Origin: Rhodospirillales bacterium
GTDB lineage: Bacteria; Pseudomonadota; Alphaproteobacteria; Acetobacterales; Acetobacteraceae
Reading direction: 5' to 3'
Assembly (NCBI GenBank): GCA_947460455.1
Contig: CANHKG010000019.1
Coordinates: 1-34,821 of the forward strand
Length of the DNA: 34,821 nt
In this document: piece by piece, positions 1 through 6,920 of the stretch
How the letters are laid out: every line of letters begins with the position of its first letter
How positions within the stretch are numbered: position 1 is the first letter of the stretch
The notes under the pieces: model-generated
Seen by the model: the letters and a program-made list of their open reading frames with translations, nothing else
What the model was told of the DNA's origin: nothing
Database searches by the model: none
Program-made: the position numbers and the translations under genes

Positions 1-1
1 C

Positions 2-148
2 CAGTTCCTCGACGCCTACAACTTCGCCAAGCGGCTAAAGACCCTCAAGGGCCTCACCCCTTACGGAGCTATCTGCAAAGCATGGGCCGTAGAGCCAAGC
101 AGATTCACCGCAAATCCGCACCATCAAATCCCGGGACCAAACATCTAG
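2..148 (+). CDS. IS481-type transposase, C-terminal fragment (partial)
   Basis: The reading frame is open from the window edge and ends at TAG 146-148. The 48 visible residues contain FLDAYNFAKRLKTLKGLTPY followed by an ICKAW and NPHHQIPG tail. This matches the C-terminal end of IS481-family DDE transposases (integrase core, rve fold), where a NFAKRLKTL-GLTPYE...NPHHQ-PGLN ending is characteristic. The catalytic DDE residues lie outside the window, so intactness cannot be judged. No terminal inverted repeat of the element could be fixed in the 188 bases between this stop and the next gene. Confidence 0.85.
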   Translation, partial: QFLDAYNFAKRLKTLKGLTPYGAICKAWAVEPSRFTANPHHQIPGPNI

Positions 149-283
149 CACCGCTGCAGAAGCGCCGCGCCAAGGCCCCTGTGGGTGTGGAGCGGGCGAC
201 CTTGGCCCTAGATGGCCGTGGCCATCATCCTGACATGGGCGCCGCTGGGCGGCACCGGTCATCCGATAGGCTTAAGTTGCTTG

Positions 284-317
284 CAAAAACAAAGAGCGAG
301 GGTGGTGGCCGACCCTC
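284..317 (-). terminator. Rho-independent terminator after the CPBP protease gene
   Basis: On the minus strand, GAGGGT and ACCCTC (plus 312-317 and 298-303) form a perfect 6-bp stem around an 8-base loop. It is followed by a T-rich run (plus 284-297). It lies 20 bases past the stop of the minus-strand gene that ends at 337. Confidence 0.55.
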
Positions 318-336
318 CATCAGGCCGGCTACCGCT

Positions 337-1215
337 TTAGTGCGTTGGACCAGGCCGGCGCCACGGCGCGGGCACCATGTGGCCCCGCCGGATCGCGATC
401 CGCAGCAGTATCACCCCCGCCGTGGTGCACAGCACGAACGCCACCACCGACGCCTCCAGCCCAAACTTGCCGCCGGTGAGCAGGGCCGGCCCCTCGATGC
501 TGGGGCGGATCAGCCCGGGATCGCTGTCGTTCCCGGAGACCACGCCGGAGAAGATCGCCGACTGGGTGTAGTTCCAGGCAGCGTGGAACCCCATGCTCAT
601 CCATAGCCGGCGGGTCACCAGGTAGCCGGCGGCCAGCAGCAGCCCGGCCTCCACGCTGATGAACACCGCGCCGGTGAGCGTCGCGGCCGGGTTCAGCAGG
701 TGCACGAAGCCGAACACGAACGAGGACACCACCAGCGAGATCCAGCTGCCCAGCCATTCCTCCACGATGCGGAACAGCGCGCCGCGGAACAGCAGCTCCT
801 CGAAGATCGCCGAGGTGATCGCCATCGCCACCGCCGGCACCAGGAAACTCAGCGGGTTCAGCCCCTCGATGCGGTAGATGCCCAGCGCCATCAGGATCAG
901 CACGCAGCCGGTGTACAGGCCGGCGCCGATCGCCAGGCCCACCGCAAGTTCCCGCCCCATGCCGGGCAGGGCCAGCTCGCCCACCGGCCGGCGCTCCACC
1001 AGCCGCACGAAGCCGACATAGACGGCCAGGCCCAGCGCCGCCATCGCGGTGGCCGAGGCGATGGCCTTCCAGGGGCTGCCAGCGAGGCTCTCCATGAAGC
1101 TGTTGCTCATCCCCAGCAGCAGCAGCAGCGGTATGCCGAGCAGCAGCAGCCGCGTCGCCGGAAACAGGAGCACGCGCCGCCATGGGGCTGGGGGCTGGGC
1201 CGGGGCGTCGGTCAT
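337..1215 (-). CDS. CPBP family intramembrane glutamic endopeptidase
   Basis: A 292-residue polytopic membrane protein. It carries the three CPBP (Abi/CAAX protease, Rce1-like) motifs: FEELLFRG with E139, E140 and R144 (EExxxR), FVFGFVH ending at H172 (FxxxH), and HAAWN with H211 and N215. These are the catalytic and metal/water-binding residues of the family, and all are intact. About seven hydrophobic segments run from residue 15 to 275. The start MTDAPAQPP was chosen because the hydrophobic region begins soon after it; the frame stays open upstream with unconvincing arginine- and proline-rich sequence. It is divergent from the secreted-protein gene at 1326. The substrate is unknown; relatives act in prenyl-protein processing or bacteriocin self-immunity. 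Confidence 0.85.
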   Translation of the reverse strand: MTDAPAQPPAPWRRVLLFPATRLLLLGIPLLLLLGMSNSFMESLAGSPWKAIASATAMAALGLAVYVGFVRLVERRPVGELALPGMGRELAVGLAIGAGLYTGCVLILMALGIYRIEGLNPLSFLVPAVAMAITSAIFEELLFRGALFRIVEEWLGSWISLVVSSFVFGFVHLLNPAATLTGAVFISVEAGLLLAAGYLVTRRLWMSMGFHAAWNYTQSAIFSGVVSGNDSDPGLIRPSIEGPALLTGGKFGLEASVVAFVLCTTAGVILLRIAIRRGHMVPAPWRRPGPTH

Positions 1216-1325
1216 GGCGGTGTTCCGGCCCGCGCGGGGGCATGGTCGGTGAAAGGGAGACCGCGTGCCTGTCGCGCCGGCCGTTGGTGCATTATCAAAG
1301 CGAATACAACAGAAGCGTTCGGACC

Positions 1326-2387
1326 ATGGCAACAGCAGGCGGCCCGGCCCGGCCCAAGGGCGACACGCTGCGGCGTTCGTGCATCGCCATCGCGCTGGCT
1401 GTCCTCGCGGCCCTGCCGTGGCAGCCGGCGCAGGCGCAGGAACGGCTGCCGATTGCCCCCGGGCACACGCTGCGGCTGCACCCGGCGCCGGGGCCGGAGC
1501 AGCCCATCTCCGCACGCTACGTGGTGGAACTGGCCGAGGGTGACTGGCTGGCCGTCACCGCGCCGGCGGCGATCATCCAGGGCGCGGGCACGGAACCGCC
1601 GCTGCGCCTCACCGGGCCGGGCGGGCAGGAGTCCCGCGCGTTCGGCCGCCTGGTGCACCGGGCGGAGGCCGCGGGCGCCTGGGGGCTGGAGGTGCGCGAT
1701 TTCCACACCCTGTCGGTGGCGCGCTACCCCGCCGGCCACCCGGTGGCCGAGCCCGGCGTGGCGCCGGAGGCGGTGCGGCTGCAGCCCGGCACGGTGGGCC
1801 GCGTGGCGATGGCCGTCGAGCCGATGGACCCACGCTACGACGACGTGCCACCCCCCAGCGGCTGGCCGGCGCGGCTGGCGATTCGCGTCGGCGAGCGGAT
1901 GGTGATCCACCTCTACCGCCGTGCGGCCCTGCGCCAGATGGAGCTGTGGCCGCACGATCCCACGCGCAACATCGCCTCCCTCCTGGCCGGCACCGCGCCG
2001 ATCGAGGCCGGGCTGTACCTGCCGATCTTCCCGGTGGGGAACGACTTCCTGGCCTTCGCCGCCCAGGCGGAGCGGGTGCAGGGCGCCTGCTTCACCTGGC
2101 TGCGCTATGTCGGCCACTGGGCGCAGGAGGAGGCCTATCCGTTCGAGCAGCTGACCTATGCCGCGCTGGGGCTGAGCCGGAACGGGCAGTGGTTCGCGGT
2201 CGCCACGGCCGATCTGGTGCCGGCGGCGCTGAAGGGCCAGCCGGCGGAGGCGCAGGACGGGCGCTCGCCGGAATACGAGGCGGCGTTGCGGCGGGCGATC
2301 GCGGAGAATCCCTTCGCAGTCTCGCCACGCCTGGGCACGCTGGATGCGGTGATCGCCAGCCTGGCCCCGCCCTGCGGCGTGCGCTGA
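1326..2387 (+). CDS. Secreted protein of unknown function
   Basis: 353 residues. The N-terminus has a positively charged stretch (GDTLRRS), a hydrophobic core (CIAIALAVLAALPW) and a likely signal peptidase I site after QPAQA, so mature export to the periplasm is predicted. The mature part is mixed alpha/beta with no motif I recognise. It includes a segment around residues 55-130 with alternating beta-rich phrases (YVVELAEGDWLAVTAPA, GAWGLEVRDF) that could be a beta-sandwich domain, and a C-terminal half with GLYLPIFPVGNDFLAF. The ATG at 1326 places the signal peptide close to the start. The gene ends 3 bases from a convergent minus-strand gene, so no terminator separates them. Confidence 0.75.
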   Translation: MATAGGPARPKGDTLRRSCIAIALAVLAALPWQPAQAQERLPIAPGHTLRLHPAPGPEQPISARYVVELAEGDWLAVTAPAAIIQGAGTEPPLRLTGPGGQESRAFGRLVHRAEAAGAWGLEVRDFHTLSVARYPAGHPVAEPGVAPEAVRLQPGTVGRVAMAVEPMDPRYDDVPPPSGWPARLAIRVGERMVIHLYRRAALRQMELWPHDPTRNIASLLAGTAPIEAGLYLPIFPVGNDFLAFAAQAERVQGACFTWLRYVGHWAQEEAYPFEQLTYAALGLSRNGQWFAVATADLVPAALKGQPAEAQDGRSPEYEAALRRAIAENPFAVSPRLGTLDAVIASLAPPCGVR

Positions 2388-2390
2388 GGC

Positions 2391-2990
2391 TCAGGCGGCG
2401 CGGCGCCTGGTGCCGGCCAGGCCCAGCAGGGCGGCGGCCATCACCAGCGCCGCCGCCGGCTCCGGCGCATCGACGGTGACCGGGCCGGTTGCCAGCGCGA
2501 TGGCCGAGGCGCCGTCTCCCTCGACGAACTGGAACATGCCGAGCGATCCGCGCACGGTGTAGCTGCCGGTATCCGGGTCTGTGAACGGGTTGTCGGTGAC
2601 CGACAGCGTCAGCTGGTAGCTGTCCCCGGTGGCGAATGAGAAGGGCCCGGCCAGGTTGAAAACGATCCGTTCGTAGGAAAGGTCGTTGCCGCCTGCCGCG
2701 GCAACATCGCTCGCCGACAGGGTCATGGAATCGAGCACGGTGCTGCTGGCGAGGTCGAACAGCTCCAGCCGAATACCGTAGGTGGTGCCCGCTTCCATCC
2801 GCATGGCGAACACGCCGGCCTGGAAGGTGGCGTGGGGCGGCACGGCCGTGAAGGTCCAGCTGAGCGGGCTGCCCGCGGAGATGGTGGCCGTCTCCAACCC
2901 GGTGCCGGTGGTGACGTAGACGCTCGTGGCGAGGGCAGGTGATGTGGCCAGCAGGGCGGCGGCTGCGATGGCGGTTGGGAAGAATCGCAT
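2391..2990 (-). CDS. PEP-CTERM sorting domain protein
   Basis: 199 residues. It has an N-terminal signal peptide (MRFFPTAIAAAALLATSPALA) and a threonine/serine-rich beta-type body. The C-terminus is the tripartite sorting signal: an APEPAAA motif, a hydrophobic helix (ALVMAAALLGLAG) and a basic TRRRAA tail. In other bacteria this signal is recognised by an EpsH-type exosortase. None is encoded in this window, so it would have to lie elsewhere. The ATG at 2990 is preferred over the in-frame TTG two codons upstream because AAAGG lies 7 bases before the ATG but only 1 base before the TTG. A probable surface or extracellular-matrix protein. Confidence 0.8.
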   Translation of the reverse strand: MRFFPTAIAAAALLATSPALATSVYVTTGTGLETATISAGSPLSWTFTAVPPHATFQAGVFAMRMEAGTTYGIRLELFDLASSTVLDSMTLSASDVAAAGGNDLSYERIVFNLAGPFSFATGDSYQLTLSVTDNPFTDPDTGSYTVRGSLGMFQFVEGDGASAIALATGPVTVDAPEPAAALVMAAALLGLAGTRRRAA

Positions 2991-3040
2991 GGCCAAACCT
3001 TTCTGGTGGCTCTGATCCCGCGTTCAATGTTCGAGCGCAG

Positions 3041-3055
3041 ACTCAATTATTGAGT
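3041..3055. promoter_or_regulatory. 15-bp palindrome upstream of the first PEP-CTERM gene
   Basis: ACTCAATTATTGAGT is a perfect palindrome with 7-bp arms and one central base. It lies about 50-65 bases before the ATG at 2990, in an AT-rich spacer that also holds two AATTGCA copies (3056-3062 and 3084-3090). It suits a dimeric regulator site; the regulator is unknown. Confidence 0.4.
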
Positions 3056-3102
3056 AATTGCACTTATGTATGTTTTACACTGAAATTGCAAGCCTTCACG
3101 GG

Positions 3103-3122
3103 CGCTCACGTACGCGTGAGCG
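3103..3122. other. Stem-loop CGCTCACG-TACG-CGTGAGCG
   Basis: A perfect 8-bp stem with a TACG tetraloop lies between the terminator of the gene at 3195-3809 and the promoter region of the gene at 2391-2990. It could be a second transcription stop or an operator. No T-run follows on either strand. Confidence 0.4.
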
Positions 3123-3137
3123 TGGCGGGATGGCGCA

Positions 3138-3170
3138 AACGAAAACGGCGCGGACCGAGGTCCGCGCCGT
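3138..3170 (-). terminator. Rho-independent terminator after the second PEP-CTERM gene
   Basis: Plus-strand arms 3145-3156 (ACGGCGCGGACC) and 3159-3170 are exact reverse complements with only GA between them. On the minus strand the hairpin is followed by TTTTCGTTT. It begins 25 bases after the stop of the gene at 3195. Confidence 0.8.
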
Positions 3171-3194
3171 CTCTGATTCCGAAAAGGTAGAGCG

Positions 3195-3809
3195 TCAGGC
3201 CGCTTGGGGCGGGTCTGACACAACCCGGCGGCGGCGTGCCGAGGCCAGGCCGGCGAGGCCGACGGCCAGAAGGCCCAAGCTGGCGGGCTCGGGCGTTTCC
3301 AGCACCACGTCGGGTGGGGTGGCGCCGCCGGGCGTCTGGATGGTGAAGCCGTCGTAGCCCTTGATGAAGTAGGCTTCGCTCTGGCTGTCGGGGGCAATCG
3401 AGGTCAGGGCCAGATGATACTGGCTGTTAGCCGCAAGTGTGTACGGCGTCGCGAAGTACAGCGGCACTTCGGTGAAGCTCTGCGGATTTCCCACACCGAA
3501 TAGCGCGTCGAACTGCGCATTGGTGAGGTTGAGCTGCGCGACCTGCGTGCCGCTGGCATCAATGCCCAGGTAAAGCGTCAGCTTGATGTTATCGATGGTG
3601 TTCGGGCCGTCCTTGAGGGTGAAGTTGCCGCCCCCGAGATTGAAGGGCGTGGCCCCAACGTTGAAGTTCCAGCTGCTGGTGTGGTCGATGTCGATCTGCG
3701 TCTGGGCGTTCGACTGGCCTGTATAGACGAAGTAGGTGACATTCGCCTGGGCTGCCATGGGAAGGGCTAGGGCGATGCACGACAGGGCAAGCAAATTGCG
3801 CAAACGCAT
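3195..3809 (-). CDS. PEP-CTERM sorting domain protein
   Basis: 204 residues. The signal peptide is MRLRNLLALSCIALALPMAAQA. The body is rich in asparagine, threonine and aromatic residues and probably beta-rich. The C-terminal sorting signal is ETPEPASLGLLAVGLAGLASARRRR. Unusually, nine residues (VVSDPPQAA) follow the arginine cluster, where the family normally stops within a few residues. The ATG at 3809 has AGGAG 6 bases upstream. An in-frame TTG directly abutting AGGAG is rejected as a start. It is tandem with the other PEP-CTERM gene downstream but has its own terminator, so it is probably separately transcribed. A likely exported surface protein; its exosortase is not in the window. Confidence 0.85.
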   Translation of the reverse strand: MRLRNLLALSCIALALPMAAQANVTYFVYTGQSNAQTQIDIDHTSSWNFNVGATPFNLGGGNFTLKDGPNTIDNIKLTLYLGIDASGTQVAQLNLTNAQFDALFGVGNPQSFTEVPLYFATPYTLAANSQYHLALTSIAPDSQSEAYFIKGYDGFTIQTPGGATPPDVVLETPEPASLGLLAVGLAGLASARRRRVVSDPPQAA

Positions 3810-3878
3810 GAACAACTCCTATCTGCCGACGCGGGGCGTCTCAAATCGCAGGGTTCAGCCACATTGATGATTCGTCAA

Positions 3879-3890
3879 TTGCACGTGCAA
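3879..3890. promoter_or_regulatory. 12-bp perfect palindrome TTGCACGTGCAA
   Basis: A perfect palindrome 70 bases before the ATG of the minus-strand PEP-CTERM gene (3809), in the divergent spacer shared with the TPR protein gene. It contains the ATTGCA element that recurs in both spacers of this cluster. A candidate operator; the binding protein is unknown. Confidence 0.45.
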
Positions 3891-3910
3891 ACAGGCTGCA
3901 CAACAATTGG

Positions 3911-4014
3911 ATTGCAACGATATTTTGCATAATGGTTACGCTGTTCGGTCGCGGCGATATGGTTTTTCACAAAGAAACAAAACATGTCTATTGATCTTGA
4001 ATTGCGACGATATT
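3911..4014. repeat. Direct repeat ATTGCRACGATATT, two copies 90 bases apart
   Basis: Copies at 3911-3924 (ATTGCAACGATATT) and 4001-4014 (ATTGCGACGATATT) differ at one base. A weaker third copy (GCGGCGATAT) lies at 3951-3960. They sit in the AT-rich region upstream of the TPR gene and may be regulator binding sites. Confidence 0.4.
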
Positions 4015-4095
4015 GGAGCACGATGGCGCCACCCGCCCTGGTCTGGCACGATGCGAATGGCGATGAACAGCGTGTGCGACGCAGACCGGGGGCCA

Positions 4096-5040
4096 ATGCG
4101 AGAGACGGTGTGGCGGATCGGGCTGATGGTCATGGTGTTGGGCATGGCGGCGCCGGCATCGGGGCAGGAAGCCGTGGCGATGTTGCAAGCGCAGCGCTGG
4201 GACGCGTGCCTGGTGGGCGCCCCCGCGGCCTCGATGGAAGCGGTGTGCAACGATGCCCTGGAACGTCCCGGCCTCTCGCCGGCCGAAACCGCCGTGCTGC
4301 TCGCCCTGCGTGGCAACGCCAAGGCGCTGCGCGGCGCTTGGGCCGAGGCGGTGGAGGATCTCACGCGCGCCCTGTCCCTCAACCCTGAGGAGCGTCTCCC
4401 GCGGCTGGTGCGCGGCATCGGGCTGGTGAACCGGGGCGAGCAGGAAGTTGGGATCGCCGATCTCTCCGTCTATCTCGCGTGGGAGCCCGGTCATTCCGGG
4501 GCACTGAATGCCCGCGCCGTCGCCTATGTCCGGTCCGGGCGCCCCGCCGCCGCGGTGGTGGATTTCACCGAGGCGCTGAAGGCCGCGCCGGGCCACCCCG
4601 CCTTGCTGCACAACCGCGCCAATGCCCTGCGCGATGCCGGCCAGGTGGAGCAGGCGATCCGCGAATACGACCGGCTGATCCTGCTGCGCGGGCAGTCGGC
4701 GCCGCTGCTGTCCGACCGGTGCCTGGCGCGGCTGGTGCGCGGCGACATCCGCGTGGCGCAGGCGGATTGCGAGGCCGCGGTGGCACTGGCACCGGCAGAC
4801 CCCGGCGTGATCGAAAATCGCGGCCTGGTGGCGCTGAAATGGAACCAGCCCGACAAGGCGCTGACGGATTTCAACCAGGCGCTGTCGATCCGCCAGGACA
4901 TGCCCTGGTCCTTGTTCGGCCGCGGCATCGTGCGCAGCCGGCGTGGTGACCCCCAGCGCGCCGCAGCCGATATCCGTGCCGCCCAGGCGCTGGACCCGAA
5001 GGTGGGCGAGCAGTTCGCCCGCTTCGGAATCCGGCCCTAG
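4096..5040 (+). CDS. Secreted tetratricopeptide repeat protein
   Basis: 314 residues from ATG 4096: a signal peptide (RETVWRIGLMVMVLGMAAPASG) and then helical TPR units to the end. Repeats are recognisable from the spacing of G-A-...-A-...-DF-AL-L-P phrases, for example AEAVEDLTRALSLNPEE, PAAAVVDFTEALKAAPGH, QPDKALTDFNQALSIRQD and DPQRAAADIRAAQALDPK. That gives about six to seven units covering residues 60-305. TPR arrays bind partner proteins, and this one would act in the periplasm. The frame is open upstream to 3907, but that part lacks a signal-like start and overlaps the regulatory spacer. It is divergent from the PEP-CTERM gene, so a role in the same surface system is possible but unproven. 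Confidence 0.8.
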   Translation: MRETVWRIGLMVMVLGMAAPASGQEAVAMLQAQRWDACLVGAPAASMEAVCNDALERPGLSPAETAVLLALRGNAKALRGAWAEAVEDLTRALSLNPEERLPRLVRGIGLVNRGEQEVGIADLSVYLAWEPGHSGALNARAVAYVRSGRPAAAVVDFTEALKAAPGHPALLHNRANALRDAGQVEQAIREYDRLILLRGQSAPLLSDRCLARLVRGDIRVAQADCEAAVALAPADPGVIENRGLVALKWNQPDKALTDFNQALSIRQDMPWSLFGRGIVRSRRGDPQRAAADIRAAQALDPKVGEQFARFGIRP

Positions 5041-5047
5041 AGCAACA

Positions 5048-5075
5048 GCCGACCGGATGGAATCGTCCGGTCGGC
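5048..5075. terminator. Bidirectional hairpin between convergent genes
   Basis: A perfect 10-bp stem (5048-5057 with 5066-5075; GCCGACCGGA) and an 8-base loop fill the 42-base gap between the TPR gene and the glycosidase stop. There is no T-run. The position between convergent genes supports a terminator role. Confidence 0.5.
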
Positions 5076-5082
5076 CGCCGTT

Positions 5083-6423
5083 CTAGGCAATCGCCGCTTC
5101 ACCCGCATCGGCCCAGGCGGCGGCCAGGGTGAACAACGTGCCGTGCGGGCTGGCCGGCATCCTGGCGTATTCCGCCACCAGCGCCTTGTATTCCGCCGCA
5201 ACGGGGTTGGGCGTGCGGTCCAGCGTGAAAAGGCCGCAGCCATTCACCCGGCCGCGCCTTCGGGCCAGCGCCACGTCCCAGTCCACCTGGTCGGTCAGGC
5301 TGTACCAGGTGAAGCCCAGCACCGGGATGCCGTCGGCCCGCAGGCGCAGCACGTTGAACCACTGCTTCCACAGCCAGCCCGGCGCATCGTCTGCCTGCAG
5401 CACGTTGGTTTCCGTGTGCATGATGGGGTGGCGGTAGCGCTCATAGTATTCGCGGCCGAGCACATAGAAGCCCAGCACGTCCTCCACCGGAATGCGGCGG
5501 CCCGTCGCCGTCACCATGTGCTCGTTGCGGCCGTAATAGTCGATGCCCAGCACCTGGTGGCCGGCGCGCGGGGTGCGCATGAACCAGGCGTATTCCGCCG
5601 GCGAAAGGCCGTTATCGAAGGCATAGGCGCGGGTTTCCGCGTCGAACGGGCGTGCGTAGAGCAGGTCCAGCGACAGGAAGCGGTGCGCGTTGAACTCCGC
5701 CGTCTTGCCGGAGGGGGCAATGCGACCCTCATGGATGTATTCGGCGCTCTCGCTGGGCACGATGATCGCATCCGGCCGCACCTCGGCAATGGCGTGGGAG
5801 GCGAGGATGTTGGCCGCCACCACATGCTTCAGCGCGGTCACGAAGCCCTGGTCGGTGCGCATTTGCTCGTTCCACAGCCCGTCCTTGGCGCTGATCCGGG
5901 CGGTGACATACATCTCGTTCACCGGGGTGTAGTGGCGCACCCAGGGGTAGCGGCGCGCCACTTCGCGGGCGTAGTTGGCAAAATGCATCGGCAGTTCCGG
6001 GTTCTGGAAATTGCCGATCCAGTCCGGCACGCCGAAATGCATCAGGTCCAGGATGGGCACGATGCCCACGCGCCGCATCTCCGCCATGGCGAGGTCGGCG
6101 AACTCCCAGTCATACTGGCCGGGGCCGCGATGCACCACGTGGTAGGGCAGGCCATAGCGCAGGAAGCGCAGCCCCATCTCGCGCACCAGGGCGAAATCCT
6201 CCTGCCAGCGCGCGTAGTGGCCGCATTCCTCCAGCAGGTCGCGGCGGATGCGGCCATGGGCGATGGTCGGCGCGGAACATTCAATGCCGGTGGCAAACAA
6301 AAACCCGCCATCGGCTGCCGTATCGGAAAACTGCCCGGGGGCGGAGGAGCCCCCGGGCAGACGCGGTGATGCTGAAAAATCCGCCCCGTCTGAAAAGGTC
6401 TGCAGAAATCCCTGGAGTCCCAT
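5083..6423 (-). CDS. GH1-like glycoside hydrolase (beta-glycosidase family)
   Basis: 446 residues from ATG 6423, which has GAGG 6 bases upstream. The TIM-barrel landmarks of glycoside hydrolase family 1 are present in divergent form. TPVNEMY (acid/base E170) replaces the usual TFNEP. HTETN (nucleophile E338) replaces TENG. GFTWYSLTDQVDW stands where YxxWSLxDNFEW is expected. The N-terminal block GHYARWQEDFALVREMGLRFLRYGLPYH is the barrel entry seen in this subfamily. It probably retains a double-displacement glycosidase mechanism in the cytoplasm, since no signal peptide is seen; the substrate is unknown. The first 41 residues are not part of the barrel, and their DNA contains a strong hairpin, so an alternative TTG start at 6300 (just before LFATGIECS) must be considered. 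Confidence 0.75.
   Translation of the reverse strand: MGLQGFLQTFSDGADFSASPRLPGGSSAPGQFSDTAADGGFLFATGIECSAPTIAHGRIRRDLLEECGHYARWQEDFALVREMGLRFLRYGLPYHVVHRGPGQYDWEFADLAMAEMRRVGIVPILDLMHFGVPDWIGNFQNPELPMHFANYAREVARRYPWVRHYTPVNEMYVTARISAKDGLWNEQMRTDQGFVTALKHVVAANILASHAIAEVRPDAIIVPSESAEYIHEGRIAPSGKTAEFNAHRFLSLDLLYARPFDAETRAYAFDNGLSPAEYAWFMRTPRAGHQVLGIDYYGRNEHMVTATGRRIPVEDVLGFYVLGREYYERYRHPIMHTETNVLQADDAPGWLWKQWFNVLRLRADGIPVLGFTWYSLTDQVDWDVALARRRGRVNGCGLFTLDRTPNPVAAEYKALVAEYARMPASPHGTLFTLAAAWADAGEAAIA
6327..6360 (-). terminator. Terminator-like hairpin inside the 5' end of the GH1 gene
   Basis: On the minus strand, CTGCCCGGGGGC and its exact complement form a 12-bp, almost all G:C stem with a TCCTCC loop, followed immediately by TTTT. 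It lies about 63 bases after the ATG at 6423 and 31 bases before the alternative TTG at 6300. It looks like an intrinsic terminator or attenuator placed in a leader. Confidence 0.55.
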
Positions 6424-6920
6424 GCGTCGCCTCAAATCGGCTCATCGAGGATGGTTGGGCGGCGGTCCGCGATGCGTTCCCAAGGTTTAGGTCACGAAAT
6501 CGTGTGGTAAAAGCGGCAAGTTTGCGAAATACCGGAGGCAGGCCAGATAATCTCTGCATGGTCTCGGTCGCATGAAATGGATGCTGTCAGCATCAGGTCT
6601 TTTCGGGGCCAGAGTCCCAATTCCCGTGTTCAGTCGAAGCGAACCGCCCGGGTGAGGCCGCCTGCCCCCGCCCGGGCCCCCGGCAGCGGGTCGAGGGCGA
6701 AACGGCGGGTGAGGAATCGGATGATCGAACCGTTATCGCAACCGGTGCGCGCCACATGGCCCTGCGTGGGGTGAGGTGGCCCGGGGCAGGGGGCGAACCT
6801 TGATGGCCGCCACACCGTCCAGGCGGGGGCAACGCGGGCGGCCTTGCGCCGGCCCATGCCCCGCACATCCCCGCCCCGCCGGCCGCCTGGGCCGCCAGCG
6901 GGGAAGGGATTCAGGCTTGG
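6424..6920. other. 497-base spacer with no convincing gene
   Basis: The region between the GH1 start and the LLM oxidoreductase stop. The first 170 bases are relatively AT-rich and must hold the GH1 promoter. The rest is GC-rich. Apart from the doubtful small frame at 6630-6866 nothing is recognised, and no RNA gene is evident. Confidence 0.5.
6630..6866 (-). CDS. Doubtful small hypothetical ORF
   Basis: A 78-residue frame ending NGSIIRFLTRRFALDPLPGA...LTRAVRFD. Third-position GC is high, as in real genes here, and the C-terminal half reads like protein. The N-terminal half is arginine- and proline-rich and there is no recognisable family. It could be the remnant of a gene end or a chance frame in GC-rich DNA. 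Confidence 0.2.
   Translation of the reverse strand: MRGMGRRKAARVAPAWTVWRPSRFAPCPGPPHPTQGHVARTGCDNGSIIRFLTRRFALDPLPGARAGAGGLTRAVRFD

Noticed and set aside
4044-4060. TGGCACG resembling half of a sigma-54 promoter upstream of the TPR gene
   Set aside because: The required TTGC(A/T) does not occur at the proper 4-base spacing, so it is not a sigma-54 site.
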